A DNA stretch of 64,000 nucleotides from Tessaracoccus sp. (GTDB lineage Bacteria > Actinomycetota > Actinomycetes > Propionibacteriales > Propionibacteriaceae). Made by a program: the position numbers and the translations under genes. Below, piece after piece: positions 17,188 through 26,161 of this stretch. Position 1 is the first letter of the stretch. Every line of letters starts with the position of its first letter. Under the pieces are notes generated by a model. That model saw only the letters and a list, made by a program, of their open reading frames with translations. It searched no databases and was not told where the DNA came from. The stretch covers positions 496,001-560,000 of the forward strand of contig NZ_JADJNP010000002.1 in assembly GCF_016714275.1 (NCBI RefSeq). Reading direction: 5' to 3'.

Positions 17188-18624
17188 TCAGTTGCCGGCG
17201 AGCTTGTCGCGCAGGGCCTGCAGCGACTCGTCGGAAGCGAGCGAACCCTCGACCGGCGACTCGGTCACGTAACCGGTGCCAGCCTCGACGGCCGCATCGC
17301 GGTCCGCGGACTCCGCCGTCTCGACCTGGCGCTTGTGGGCCTCCCAGAGCGCGTGGGCCTGAGCGTACTGCTGCTCCCAGGCGGCGCGCTGCTCCTCGTA
17401 GCCTTCCTTCCACTCGTTGGTCTCCGGATCGAAGCCCTCGGGGTAGATGTAGTTGCCCTGGTCGTCGTAGGACGCCTGCATGCCGTAGAGCAGCGGATCG
17501 AAGTCGTCAGCGGCGACGTCGACACCCTCGTTGGCCTGCTTCAGCGACAGCGAGACGCGGCGACGCTCGAGGTCGATGTCGATGACCTTGACCATGCGGT
17601 CGTCGCCGACAGAAACAACCTGCTCCGGGATCTCGACGTGACGCTCGGCCAGCTCGGACACGTGGACCAGGCCCTCGATGCCCTCGCCGACGCGCACGAA
17701 CGCGCCGAACGGAACCAGCTTGGTGACCTTGCCGGGCACGATCTGGCCGATCTGATGCAGGCGCGCGAACGTCTGCCACGGATCCTCCTGGGTGGCCTTC
17801 AGCGATAGGGAGACGCGCTCGCGGTCCATGTCCACCTCGAGCACCTCGACGGTGACGGGCATGCCGACCTCGACAACCTCGTTCGGGTGGTCGATGTGCT
17901 TCCAGGACAGCTCCGAGACGTGCACGAGGCCGTCGACGCCGCCAAGGTCGACGAAGGCGCCGAAGTTGACGATCGAGGACACGACGCCCTTGCGGATCTG
18001 GCCCTTCTGCAGCTGCGTGAGGAAGGTGTGGCGCACCTCGGACTGGGTCTGCTCCAGCCAGGCGCGGCGCGAAAGGACCACGTTGTTGCGGTTCTTGTCG
18101 AGCTCGATGATCTTGGCCTCGAGCTCCATGCCCACGTAGGGCTGGAGATCGCGGACGCGACGCATCTCGACGAGGGAGGCGGGAAGGAAGCCACGCAGAC
18201 CGATGTCGACGATGAGGCCGCCCTTGACCACCTCGATGACCGAACCGGTGACGACGCCGTCTTCTTCCTTGACCTTCTCGATCGTGCCCCAGGCGCGCTC
18301 GTACTGAGCCCGCTTCTTGGAGAGGATCAGACGCCCTTCCTTGTCCTCCTTCTGCTGGACAAGGGCCTCGATCTCGTCGCCCACCTGGACGACGTCGAAC
18401 GGATCGACATCGTGCTTGATGGACAGTTCCTTCGAGGGAATGACGCCTTCGGTCTTGTAACCGATGTCGAGCAGGACCTCGTCCCGGTCGACCTTGACGA
18501 CGGTGCCGGACACGATGTCCCCGTCGTTGAAGTACTTGATGGTGGCGTCGACCGCGGCCAGGAAGGCCTCGGGAGTGCCAATGTCGTCGACTGCGACAGC
18601 CGACGCCTCAGTAGAGGAGGTCAT
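17188..18624 (-). CDS. rpsA: 30S ribosomal protein S1
   Basis: A 478-aa S1 with four S1/OB RNA-binding repeats: about 35-105 (VSGTVVKVDRDEVLLDIG), 120-185 (VTGSVIEVVKGGLIVDIG), 205-275 (RKGVVSSIVNFGAFVDLGG) and 292-360 (VPGKVTKLVPFGAFVRVGE). An acidic/aromatic tail rich in Tyr, Glu and Gln follows. It helps mRNA bind the ribosome. The four-repeat form is usual in actinobacteria. I start it at the ATG at 18624 (MTSSTEASAV), with GGAG about 12 nt upstream, rather than the longer frame from 18708. It is divergent from the sortase gene. Confidence 0.97.
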   Translation of the reverse strand: MTSSTEASAVAVDDIGTPEAFLAAVDATIKYFNDGDIVSGTVVKVDRDEVLLDIGYKTEGVIPSKELSIKHDVDPFDVVQVGDEIEALVQQKEDKEGRLILSKKRAQYERAWGTIEKVKEEDGVVTGSVIEVVKGGLIVDIGLRGFLPASLVEMRRVRDLQPYVGMELEAKIIELDKNRNNVVLSRRAWLEQTQSEVRHTFLTQLQKGQIRKGVVSSIVNFGAFVDLGGVDGLVHVSELSWKHIDHPNEVVEVGMPVTVEVLEVDMDRERVSLSLKATQEDPWQTFARLHQIGQIVPGKVTKLVPFGAFVRVGEGIEGLVHVSELAERHVEIPEQVVSVGDDRMVKVIDIDLERRRVSLSLKQANEGVDVAADDFDPLLYGMQASYDDQGNYIYPEGFDPETNEWKEGYEEQRAAWEQQYAQAHALWEAHKRQVETAESADRDAAVEAGTGYVTESPVEGSLASDESLQALRDKLAGN

Positions 18625-18800
18625 GTAGTAGGGCTCCGATGGAATTTTGTCGTCGCACCTGGCCCAAATGAGCGCACTCCCCGCTCCGTCTGTGGGAGTA
18701 CAGGCCACAGTGCCCGATCAGCGTACCCGCGGCCACCGATGGGGGTCAAACGCAGCCGGAGCGTCGGCGTCGGGAAGACCGCCCACCTAAGCTAGCCCCC

Positions 18801-19502
18801 GTGAGTCACGCTGCCACGCCACGCAAGAACCCGTACCTCCGCCCGCTCCTCCTGACGATCATCGCGCTGCTCTCCCTCGCCCTGATCGCCACCGGCGCCT
18901 GGCTGCTGTTCGGGCAGGGCTCACCGCCGCCCACGCCGTCGTCCCCGTCCGCCTCGCCATCCACGCCGACGCGCCGTCCCTCCCCCGTTCCGACCGAGAC
19001 GCCGAGCGAGGGGAAGTGCACGACCGCGAAGAAGGAGTTCGTGCCCACCTCGTTCACCATGGACGGCTTCGACGACGAGTTCCCCGTCATGTCGCTGAAC
19101 GTCGACGAGCACGGCAACATCGCCGCCCCGCCCAAGGACCTCCCCCACACCGCGTCGTGGTGGAACGCGGGCCCGAAGCCGGGCAGCGACGCGGGCAAGG
19201 CCGTGCTCAGCGTCCACACCTACCGCAATGGCGGCGCGCTCGGCAACGAGATGTACTCCGACGACGGCCCGACGCTGCAGCCGGGCGACATCATCCGGCT
19301 CGTGAGCGCCAAGGGCAAGGTCCAGTGCTACGAGTTCACCGGCGCAACCAAGATCTGGGTGAAGGACTACGACCCGGACTCCGACGTCATGGTCGACTTC
19401 CATGGCGACCCGCAGCTGCTGATCATCATCTGCTGGGACTTCAACAAGTCGACCGAGATCTGGGAGTCGCGGATCTTTTTCCACGGGGTCCCTGTGGCCT
19501 AG
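18801..19502 (+). CDS. Class F sortase
   Basis: A 233-aa membrane-anchored sortase-fold protein. A TM helix (about 15-37) is followed by a Pro/Ser/Thr-rich linker (about 40-70) and a catalytic domain. The catalytic triad candidates are His in SVHTYRNGG, Cys in LLIIICWDF, and Arg in WESRIFFHG. This is the actinobacterial class F, transpeptidases attaching surface proteins or, in some lineages, acting more generally on envelope proteins. No LPxTG-type substrate gene is adjacent. The GTG start has no Shine-Dalgarno, and a TAAGCT box ends 7 nt before it, suggesting a leaderless message. Confidence 0.9.
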   Translation: MSHAATPRKNPYLRPLLLTIIALLSLALIATGAWLLFGQGSPPPTPSSPSASPSTPTRRPSPVPTETPSEGKCTTAKKEFVPTSFTMDGFDDEFPVMSLNVDEHGNIAAPPKDLPHTASWWNAGPKPGSDAGKAVLSVHTYRNGGALGNEMYSDDGPTLQPGDIIRLVSAKGKVQCYEFTGATKIWVKDYDPDSDVMVDFHGDPQLLIIICWDFNKSTEIWESRIFFHGVPVA

Positions 19503-19509
19503 TGATGGC

Positions 19510-22185
19510 TTAGTGCGCCGCCGACTGCCAGGTGTCGCCGACGCCCACGGAGACGTCGAGCGAGACCGCGAGGTCGAAGGCGCCCGCCATGTGCCGCTTG
19601 ACCAGATCGGTGACCGTCTCACGCTCCCCCGGGGCCAGCTCGAGGACGAGCTCGTCATGAACCTGGAGCAGGATGCGGCTCTTCGCGCCTGCCTCTGCCA
19701 AGGCGTCGGCCAGGCGGACCATGGCCACCTTTATCACGTCCGCTGCGGAGCCTTGGATGGGTGAGTTCAGCGCGGCCCGCTCCGCCATCTCGCGGCGCTG
19801 ACGGTTCGTCGTCGTGAGGTCTGGCAGGTAGCGACGCCGGCCCAGCATCGTCTCGGTGTAGCCGCGACGGCGCGCCTCTTCGACGACGCCCGCGAGGTAG
19901 TCGCGCACGCCGCCAACGCGCGTGAAATAGGCGTCCATCAGCTCGCGCGCCTCGCCGACGCTGATCTTCAGCTGGTTCGAGAGCCCGAACGCGCTGAGCC
20001 CATAGGCCAGGCCGTAGTTCATCGCCTTGATCTTCGCGCGCATCTCGCCGGTGACTGCCTCGGGCTCGACGCCGAACACCAGCGAGGCGGTCTCGTTGTG
20101 GAAGTCGCGGCCGGAACCGAAAGCCTCGATCAGGCCGGCATCGCCGCTGGCGTGCGCCATGATCCGCATCTCGATCTGCGAGTAGTCGGCCGACATCAGC
20201 GCCTCGTACCCCTCGCCCGGGATGAACGCCGAGCGGATCTGCCTGCCCATCGACGTGCGGATGGGGATGTTCTGCAGGTTGGGGTCGGTCGACGACAGCC
20301 GCCCGGTCGCCGCGATCGTCTGCACATAGGTGGTGTGGATGCGTCCGCCCGGTGCGACGGCGGCGAGCAGCCCGTCGACGGTCTGGCGCAGGCGAATCGC
20401 GTCGCGGTGCGCCAGCAGGTGACCGAGGAACGGGTGCCCCGTCTTCTCGAAGAGCCCCTCCAGCGCCTCCGCGTCGGTGGTGTATCCGGACTTCGTCCTG
20501 CGCGTCTTCGGCATCCCCAGCTCGTCGAACAGCACGCCCTGGAGCTGCTTGGGCGAGCCGAGGTTCACCACGTGACCAAGGACGTCATAGGCGGCCTGCT
20601 GCGCAGCGGCGACGGAGGCGTCGAACTCGTCGCGCAGCGCGGTAAGGCGCGCGACATCGACGGCAACACCCACCTGCTCCATCCGGGCAAGGGTCCGCTG
20701 CAGCGGCAACTCGACCTCGGTCAGCAGGGCCGCGGCGTTGCGTTCGGCCAGCTGGCCCTCCAACGCCTCAGCCAGGTCGAAGACGGCGCGGGCGCGCAGC
20801 AGCGCGGCGTCGACACCCTCGTCGGCCTCCTCCTCGAAGGAGAACGCGGCCTGCGCCTCCTCGGCTGCCGACGGCGCGGCCACCAGATCGCGATGCAGGT
20901 AGCGCACGGAGAGGTCCGCCAGGTCGTAGGTGCGCTGGTCAGGCCGCAGCAGGTAGGCAGCCAACAGCGTGTCGCGCGCGACGCCGATGAGGTCCCACCC
21001 GCGCGCCCAGCAGGCCAGGGTCGGGCCCTTCGCGCCATGCACGGCCTTCTCGCGGGCCGGGTCCGCGAGCCAGGCAGCGAGCGCGGCGTCGGCCGTCGGC
21101 GTCAGGTCTGCGGTGTCGATGTAGGCGCCCGCGCCATCGGCAGCCGCGAGCGCTATGCCGGTCACGTCGCCCGTGCCGCTCCCCCAGTGCCCGACGAACT
21201 CGGCGGCGGTCAGCGCCCGTGCGTGCTCCGCGAGCCAGGAGGCCACCTGGTCTGCCTCCAGCCGCTCACCGGCCACCTCGAAGGCCTCAGAGGCGGCGGG
21301 CTCGGCAGGCGCCAGCTCCAGCAGCCGCTCGCGCAGCACGCGGAACTCAAGAGCGTCGAAGAGCGTATGCACGCGCTCGCGGTCCCAGTCCCGGCGCTCG
21401 GTCTCGCCGATGGAGAGGTCGAGGGTGAGGTCGCGCAGCAGCCGGTTCAGGCGCCGGTTGCGGACGACGTCGTCCAGGTGCGCCCGCAGCGACTCCCCCG
21501 CCTTACCCGGCACCTGCTCGGCGCGGGCCACGATGTTGTCGAGCCCGTCGAACTGAGTCAGCCACTTCGCCGCGGTCTTCGGCCCCACGCCAGGCACCCC
21601 GGGAAGGTTGTCGCTGCTCTCGCCCACGAGCGCCGCCAACTCCGGGTAGCGCGCAGGCGGCACGAGGTACCTCTCCTCAACGGCCTCCGGGGTCATGCGC
21701 GCAAGGTCCGAGACGCCCTTGCGAGGGTAGAGCACTGTGACGCGGTCGTCGACGAACTGCAGCGCGTCGCGGTCCCCCGTGACGATGAACACCTCGTAGC
21801 CCTGCTCCTCCGCCTGTGCGGACAGCGTGCCGATGATGTCGTCGGCCTCGTAGCCGGGCAGCTCGACGTGCACGATCTTCAGCGCGTCAAGCACCTCCTT
21901 GATCAGGTTCACCTGCCCCTTGAACTCCTCCGGCGACGTCGAGCGGTTCGCCTTGTACGCGGGGTACTGCTCGGTGCGGAAGGACTCGCGGGAGACGTCG
22001 AACGCGACGGCGAGGTGCGTCGGCCGCTCGTCGCGCAGCACGTTGATCAGCATCGACGTGAAGCCGAACACCGCGTTGGTGTGCTGCCCTGTGCTGGTGG
22101 CGAAGTTGTCCACCGGAAGCGCGAAGAACGCGCGGTACGCCACCGAGTGGCCATCGATCAACAGCAGCTTGCCCGCGTCATTCAC
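19510..22185 (-). CDS. polA: DNA polymerase I
   Basis: An 891-aa polymerase for Okazaki-fragment processing and repair. The N-terminal 5'-nuclease has LLLIDGHSVAYRAFFAL and later GYEADDIIG and VGESSDNLPGVPGVGPKTA. The middle 3'-5' exonuclease domain lacks recognisable DEDD catalytic motifs, as in most actinobacterial PolA, so proofreading is probably absent. The polymerase domain has motif A (SADYSQIEMRI), the O-helix region (RREMAERAALNSPIQG) and motif C (VHDELVLE). I prefer the GTG at 22185 (VNDAGKLLLIDG); an in-frame GTG at 22215 would add ten residues. It is convergent with the sortase. Confidence 0.97.
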   Translation of the reverse strand: MNDAGKLLLIDGHSVAYRAFFALPVDNFATSTGQHTNAVFGFTSMLINVLRDERPTHLAVAFDVSRESFRTEQYPAYKANRSTSPEEFKGQVNLIKEVLDALKIVHVELPGYEADDIIGTLSAQAEEQGYEVFIVTGDRDALQFVDDRVTVLYPRKGVSDLARMTPEAVEERYLVPPARYPELAALVGESSDNLPGVPGVGPKTAAKWLTQFDGLDNIVARAEQVPGKAGESLRAHLDDVVRNRRLNRLLRDLTLDLSIGETERRDWDRERVHTLFDALEFRVLRERLLELAPAEPAASEAFEVAGERLEADQVASWLAEHARALTAAEFVGHWGSGTGDVTGIALAAADGAGAYIDTADLTPTADAALAAWLADPAREKAVHGAKGPTLACWARGWDLIGVARDTLLAAYLLRPDQRTYDLADLSVRYLHRDLVAAPSAAEEAQAAFSFEEEADEGVDAALLRARAVFDLAEALEGQLAERNAAALLTEVELPLQRTLARMEQVGVAVDVARLTALRDEFDASVAAAQQAAYDVLGHVVNLGSPKQLQGVLFDELGMPKTRRTKSGYTTDAEALEGLFEKTGHPFLGHLLAHRDAIRLRQTVDGLLAAVAPGGRIHTTYVQTIAATGRLSSTDPNLQNIPIRTSMGRQIRSAFIPGEGYEALMSADYSQIEMRIMAHASGDAGLIEAFGSGRDFHNETASLVFGVEPEAVTGEMRAKIKAMNYGLAYGLSAFGLSNQLKISVGEARELMDAYFTRVGGVRDYLAGVVEEARRRGYTETMLGRRRYLPDLTTTNRQRREMAERAALNSPIQGSAADVIKVAMVRLADALAEAGAKSRILLQVHDELVLELAPGERETVTDLVKRHMAGAFDLAVSLDVSVGVGDTWQSAAH

Positions 22186-22238
22186 GCGGCCGAGCCTACC
22201 CAATGTGACCGACACCGGGATGTGGCAGAGTGCCGACC

Positions 22239-22655
22239 ATGAACAGCGTTCCCGCCTGGGCCCAGGACATCCTCTCCCCGCTCGACAGGAAGCTCGGCCT
22301 CCTGATGACCGAGCTCACTCCCGAGCGCGTCGTCGGATCGATCCCGGTCGACGGCAACCAGCAGCCGTTCGGCCTGCTCCACGGCGGCGCGTCCGGCGTG
22401 TTGGTGGAGACGCTGGCGTCCATGGGCGCGATGGCCCACGGCTACCCGGAAAGGGCCGGCGTCGGCGTCGACCTGAACGTCACCCACGTGCGCGCGGTGC
22501 GTTCTGGCCGCGTGACGGGCACGGCGACCGCCATCCACTTGGGCCGCAGCATCGCGACCTATCAGGTGGAGTTGGTCGACGACGAGGGCCGTACGACGGC
22601 GATAGGCCGCCTGACGTGTCACATGATCACACTGCCAGACGGCCCGGTCGCGTAG
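22239..22655 (+). CDS. PaaI-type hotdog thioesterase
   Basis: A 138-aa hotdog-fold acyl-CoA thioesterase. The family motif is QQPFGLLHGGASGVLVETLASMG, with the HGG loop and catalytic acidic residue. VDLNVTHVRAVRSGRV follows. The substrate is unknown; the closest functional class is phenylacetyl-CoA or 1,4-dihydroxy-2-naphthoyl-CoA-type thioesterases. The start is the ATG at 22239; a GTG three codons earlier is also open. It is divergent from polA and convergent with the ANTAR regulator. Confidence 0.9.
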   Translation: MNSVPAWAQDILSPLDRKLGLLMTELTPERVVGSIPVDGNQQPFGLLHGGASGVLVETLASMGAMAHGYPERAGVGVDLNVTHVRAVRSGRVTGTATAIHLGRSIATYQVELVDDEGRTTAIGRLTCHMITLPDGPVA

Positions 22656-22660
22656 CTGGA

Positions 22661-23239
22661 CTACCTCTTCTTGTGGGAGATGACGCCCTCGGCGACGTCG
22701 CGCATCGACTTGCGCATGTCCATGGCCGTCTTCTGAATCCAGCGGAAGGCCTCGGGCTCGGTGAGGCCGAGGTCCTGCTGCAGGATGCCCTTGGCCTGGT
22801 CGATGATTTTGCGTGACTCGAGGCGGTCCTCCAGGTTGGCGAGTTCCTCCTCGATGGCGGTGATCTCCTGGAACCGGCCCATCGCGATCTCGATGGCGGG
22901 AACGACGTCGGACGCGCCGAACGGCTTGACGACGTACGCCATGGCGCCGGCGTCGCGGGCACGTTCTACGAGGTCGCGCTGCGAGAAGGCGGTCAGCATC
23001 ACGATGGGCGCGATGCGCTCTTCCGCGATGATCTCGGCGGCGCTGATGCCGTCCATCTTCGGCATCTTGACGTCCATGATGACCAGGTCGGGCTCCAGCT
23101 CTCGGGCGAGCTTCACGGCCTCTTCCCCATCCCCTGCTTCGCCGACGACGTGATATCCCTCCTCAGTGAGGAGTTCGACGAGATCGAGGCGGATGAGCGC
23201 CTCATCTTCGGCTACAAGGACAGTTGGCTTCTTCTTCAT
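22661..23239 (-). CDS. ANTAR-domain response regulator (AmiR/NasT type)
   Basis: A 192-aa regulator. The receiver domain has VLVAEDEALIRLDLVELL (acidic pocket), phospho-acceptor Asp in LVIMDVKMPKMDG, the Thr in MLTAFSQ and the Lys in YVVKPFG. A C-terminal ANTAR RNA-binding domain (about 130-185: IDQAKGILQQDLGLTEPEAF, MDMRKSMRDVA) follows. ANTAR proteins act by transcription antitermination at two-hexaloop RNA motifs. No histidine kinase is adjacent. The start ATG at 23239 has GGAAG upstream. Placement next to pyk and polA is typical of actinobacteria; the targets are unknown. Confidence 0.95.
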   Translation of the reverse strand: MKKKPTVLVAEDEALIRLDLVELLTEEGYHVVGEAGDGEEAVKLARELEPDLVIMDVKMPKMDGISAAEIIAEERIAPIVMLTAFSQRDLVERARDAGAMAYVVKPFGASDVVPAIEIAMGRFQEITAIEEELANLEDRLESRKIIDQAKGILQQDLGLTEPEAFRWIQKTAMDMRKSMRDVAEGVISHKKR

Positions 23240-23445
23240 ATCTTCCGGCACTTCCCACACACCCAAAGGCATGTCTACTGGTCAACCAAGCTGGATCCTA
23301 CCCGCTGATGAGGCGTGCCCGCTCGCGCAATCAAATTGTGCTCACAAGGATCCGTGGAACCGGCCGCGGGTGTGCTTCATTCCGCTGTTGCCACTAGACT
23401 GGTGCGTCGCAGTGGGAAATGACCGATCGGTGGTTTCCCGGCCCA

Positions 23446-23528
23446 GCCCGGGTGGCGGAATGGTATACGCGGACGGCTCAAACCCGTCTGGCCGAAAGGC
23501 CGTAGGGGTTCAAATCCCCTTCCGGGTA
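23446..23528 (+). tRNA. tRNA-Leu (anticodon CAA)
   Basis: A class II tRNA. The acceptor stem GCCCGGG (23446-23452) pairs with TCCGGGT (23521-23527), with G.U closings and discriminator A at 23528. The D arm begins GCGG. The anticodon stem GACGG/CCGTC encloses loop CTCAAAC, giving anticodon CAA, which reads UUG leucine codons. The long variable arm is GGCC-GAAA-GGCC. The T arm is AGGGG-TTCAAAT-CCCCT. CCA is not encoded. Confidence 0.96.
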
Positions 23529-23549
23529 CGATCGATTGAGCCGTGAGCA

Positions 23550-23695
23550 CGAGCGCTTGCGCTCGGTGCCGAGGCGATTGAAGATCGTTGAGGTGTGCGA
23601 GCGCAACGAGGAAGGCCGAGCGCCATCGAGCTTGCTCGTATGGCCGAGGCCGACGAAGTTATTGAAGCACGAACACTCGGGCGCTTCGCGCCCGA
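23550..23695. other. Hairpin-rich non-coding stretch between tRNA-Leu and the pyk terminator
   Basis: No gene is seen between 23529 and 23712. There are three compact perfect stems: CGAGCGC-TT-GCGCTCG (23550-23565), CGAGC-TT-GCTCG (23627-23638) and TCGGGCGC-TTC-GCGCCCGA (23677-23695). They could terminate the tRNA transcript or fold a short RNA, but no promoter is evident. An open frame across the region has no recognisable protein signal. Confidence 0.4.
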
Positions 23696-23712
23696 ATACG
23701 TAGGAATACGAG

Positions 23713-23748
23713 AAGGCGGGGCCTCTCCTGGTGGAGAGGCCCCGCCTT
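23713..23748 (-). terminator. Strong bidirectional hairpin terminator after pyk
   Basis: A perfect 16-bp stem (23713-23728 with 23733-23748) with loop TGGT. The plus-strand side ends in TTTT. It lies 8 nt beyond the pyk stop and can also stop plus-strand transcription from the tRNA-Leu side. Confidence 0.9.
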
Positions 23749-23756
23749 TTACCGTG

Positions 23757-25184
23757 TTACTGGTCCTCGCCCAGGTCCTTGACCTTGTGGACGCGGAGGT
23801 TGTTGGTCTTGCCCGGCACGCCCATCGGGGAGCCGCTGACGATCACCATGCGCTCGCCAGCCTCGATCATGCGGCGCTCGCGCAAGATCATATCGACGAC
23901 CTTCACCATGTCCTCCTGCGTGTCGAACTCAGGAGTGAGCAGCGTGTCGACGCCCCAGCTGAGGGTCATGGTCTGGCGCGTGGACTTCTCCGGAGAGAAG
24001 ACCAGCATCGGAATGGGGGAACGCAGGCGCGACAGGCGACGGCCCGTGTCCCCGGACTTGGTGAACGCCACCAGATAACGGGCGCCGATGCGCTCGGCGA
24101 CCTCCGCGGCCACCTTGGCGAGCACGCCGCCGGTGGTGTGGGGGTCCCAGTCGATGATGTTGATCTGCTCGTGGCCCTCGCGCTCGGTCTTCTCGACGAT
24201 GCGCGCCATGGTGGCGACGGTCTCGACCGGGAACTCGCCGATCGAGGTCTCGCCCGAGAGCATGACCGCATCGGTGCCGTCGAGGATCGCGTTGGCGACG
24301 TCGGAGGCCTCCGCGCGAGTCGGGCGCGGGTTGCTGATCATGGACTCAAGCATCTGCGTTGCCACGATCACCGGCTTGGCCCACTTACGGGCCGCGCGGA
24401 TGATGCGCTTCTGAACCAGCGGAACCTCCTCAAGCGGAAGCTCGACGCCGAGGTCACCGCGGGCCACCATGAAGGCGTCGAACGCGTCGATGATCTCCTG
24501 CAGGTTCGCGAGCGCCTGCGGCTTCTCGATCTTGGCGATCACAGGAAGGCGACGACCCTCCTCGTCCATGATCTCGTGGACCCGCTTGATGTCGTCCGCG
24601 CTGCGGACGAACGAGAGGGCGACCATGTCGATGTCCTGATGCAGGATCCAGCGCAGGTCCGCCTCGTCCTTTGCCGACACCGCGGGCACCGAGACAGCGA
24701 CGCCGGGCAGGTTGATGCCCTTGTTGTTCGAGACCGTGCCCGCGACGGTGACCTCGCAGATCACATCGGTCTCGGTGACCTCGACGGCGCGCATGCCGAC
24801 GTTGCCGTCGTCGATCAGGATCTGGTCGCCGATCTTCACGTCGCCGGGGAGACCCTTGTAGGTTGTCGAGCAACGCTGGGCGTCGCCGAGGATATCGTCG
24901 GTGGTGACGATGAAGGTGTCGCCAACCTCGAGGTGCGGCTTGAGGCCGTCCGCGAACCGGCCGAGGCGGATCTTGGGGCCTTGAAGGTCGGCGAGGACGC
25001 CGATCGTCTTACCGGTGAGATGTGCGGCCTCGCGCACGTTCTTCAGTCTTGAGGCATGGTCCGAGTAGTCGCCGTGGCTCATGTTGAGTCGGGCCACGTT
25101 CATGCCCGCGTTCAGGAGTTCGACCAGGCGGTCGACCGACTCGGCAGAAGGACCGAGGGTACAAACAATCTTTGCTCTACGCAC
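23757..25184 (-). CDS. pyk: Pyruvate kinase
   Basis: A 475-aa glycolytic enzyme that converts phosphoenolpyruvate and ADP to pyruvate and ATP. The N-terminus is RRAKIVCTLGPSAESVDRL. The ADLQGPKIRLGRF and substrate loop IAKIEKPQALANLQEI motifs are present, as is the signature MVARGDLGVELPLEEVP with MLESMISNPRPTRAEASDVANAI. The longer open frame to 25574 is not supported. I start at the GTG at 25184, with GGTAGGG about 9 nt upstream. The message ends in a strong hairpin. Confidence 0.98.
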   Translation of the reverse strand: MRRAKIVCTLGPSAESVDRLVELLNAGMNVARLNMSHGDYSDHASRLKNVREAAHLTGKTIGVLADLQGPKIRLGRFADGLKPHLEVGDTFIVTTDDILGDAQRCSTTYKGLPGDVKIGDQILIDDGNVGMRAVEVTETDVICEVTVAGTVSNNKGINLPGVAVSVPAVSAKDEADLRWILHQDIDMVALSFVRSADDIKRVHEIMDEEGRRLPVIAKIEKPQALANLQEIIDAFDAFMVARGDLGVELPLEEVPLVQKRIIRAARKWAKPVIVATQMLESMISNPRPTRAEASDVANAILDGTDAVMLSGETSIGEFPVETVATMARIVEKTEREGHEQINIIDWDPHTTGGVLAKVAAEVAERIGARYLVAFTKSGDTGRRLSRLRSPIPMLVFSPEKSTRQTMTLSWGVDTLLTPEFDTQEDMVKVVDMILRERRMIEAGERMVIVSGSPMGVPGKTNNLRVHKVKDLGEDQ

Positions 25185-25240
25185 GACGCAAACCCTACCG
25201 GACCGATGGCGTATCGCGACACAGGGTCGCGGCAATGACC

Positions 25241-26161
25241 TCAGTTCTGACGGACGAGATCGAGGGCCTGAGAGAGGTCTTCGGGGTAGTCGGAGGCGAA
25301 CTGCACGTACTCCCCCCGCGTCGGATGAACAAAGCCGAGTTCGACGGCGTGTAGCCACTGACGATCGAGACCGAGCCGCACGGCCAACCGGAGATCGCAG
25401 CCGTAGAGCGGATCGCCGGCCAGCGGGTGACCGATGGCCGCGAGGTGCACGCGGATCTGGTGGGTGCGACCGGTCTCGAGGTTCACCTCGAGCAACGTCG
25501 CCGCCCGGTGCGCCTCCAGCGTCGCGTAGTGCGTGACGGAGCGGCGCCCACCCTCGATGATGGCCATCTTCCATTCGGCGCTGGGATGTCGTCCGATGGG
25601 CGCGTCGATGGTGCCCTGGAACGGGTCGGGGTGGCCCTGTGCGAGGGCGTGGTAGATCTTGTCGACGCGCCGGTCACGGAAGGCCTGCTTCAGGACGCTG
25701 TAGGCGAGCTCGGACTTGGCGACCACCATCAACCCGCTCGTGCCGACGTCGAGCCGCTGGACAACGCCTTGCCGCTCGGCAGCTCCCGACGTCGAGACCT
25801 GGACGCCGGCGGCGGCGAGGTGCTCGGTCACCGAGGGCCCCTCCCAGCCGAGGCTGGGGTGGGCGGCGACCCCTGCGGGCTTGTCGACGACCACGATGTC
25901 GCGGTCCTCGTACGCGAGCTGAACGCCGTCGGCGATCCGCGCCGTCGGCACAGGCGTCGTGGGGCGCGGCGCCTCGATCAGTTCGAGCAGCTCGCCGCCG
26001 GCGACGCGCTGCGAACCCTTGGCGACGACGGCTCCTCCGAGCTCCACGCCGCCGGCCTCGATCAGCTCGTGGATCCGTGACCGGCTGTGGCCGGTCACGC
26101 GCGCGGCGGCCGCGTCCACGCGCTCACCGGCGAGCGCGTCAGGGATCAGGAAGACGCTCAT
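25241..26161 (-). CDS. RluA-family 23S rRNA pseudouridine synthase (RluD-like)
   Basis: A 306-aa enzyme. The N-terminal S4 RNA-binding domain (about 1-70: ERVDAAAARVTGHSRSRIHELIEAGG) precedes the catalytic domain, with DIVVVDKPAGVAAHPS and QRLDVGTSGLMVVAKS; the Asp in RLDxxTSG is catalytic. The position after lspA (4-nt ATGA overlap) is the conserved lspA-rluD operon. The exact uridine target is not deducible. Confidence 0.94.
   Translation of the reverse strand: MSVFLIPDALAGERVDAAAARVTGHSRSRIHELIEAGGVELGGAVVAKGSQRVAGGELLELIEAPRPTTPVPTARIADGVQLAYEDRDIVVVDKPAGVAAHPSLGWEGPSVTEHLAAAGVQVSTSGAAERQGVVQRLDVGTSGLMVVAKSELAYSVLKQAFRDRRVDKIYHALAQGHPDPFQGTIDAPIGRHPSAEWKMAIIEGGRRSVTHYATLEAHRAATLLEVNLETGRTHQIRVHLAAIGHPLAGDPLYGCDLRLAVRLGLDRQWLHAVELGFVHPTRGEYVQFASDYPEDLSQALDLVRQN

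Noticed and set aside
23446..23528. tRNA-Leu as an integration site for a mobile element
   Set aside because: No integrase and no duplicated tRNA 3' end are seen in the window.
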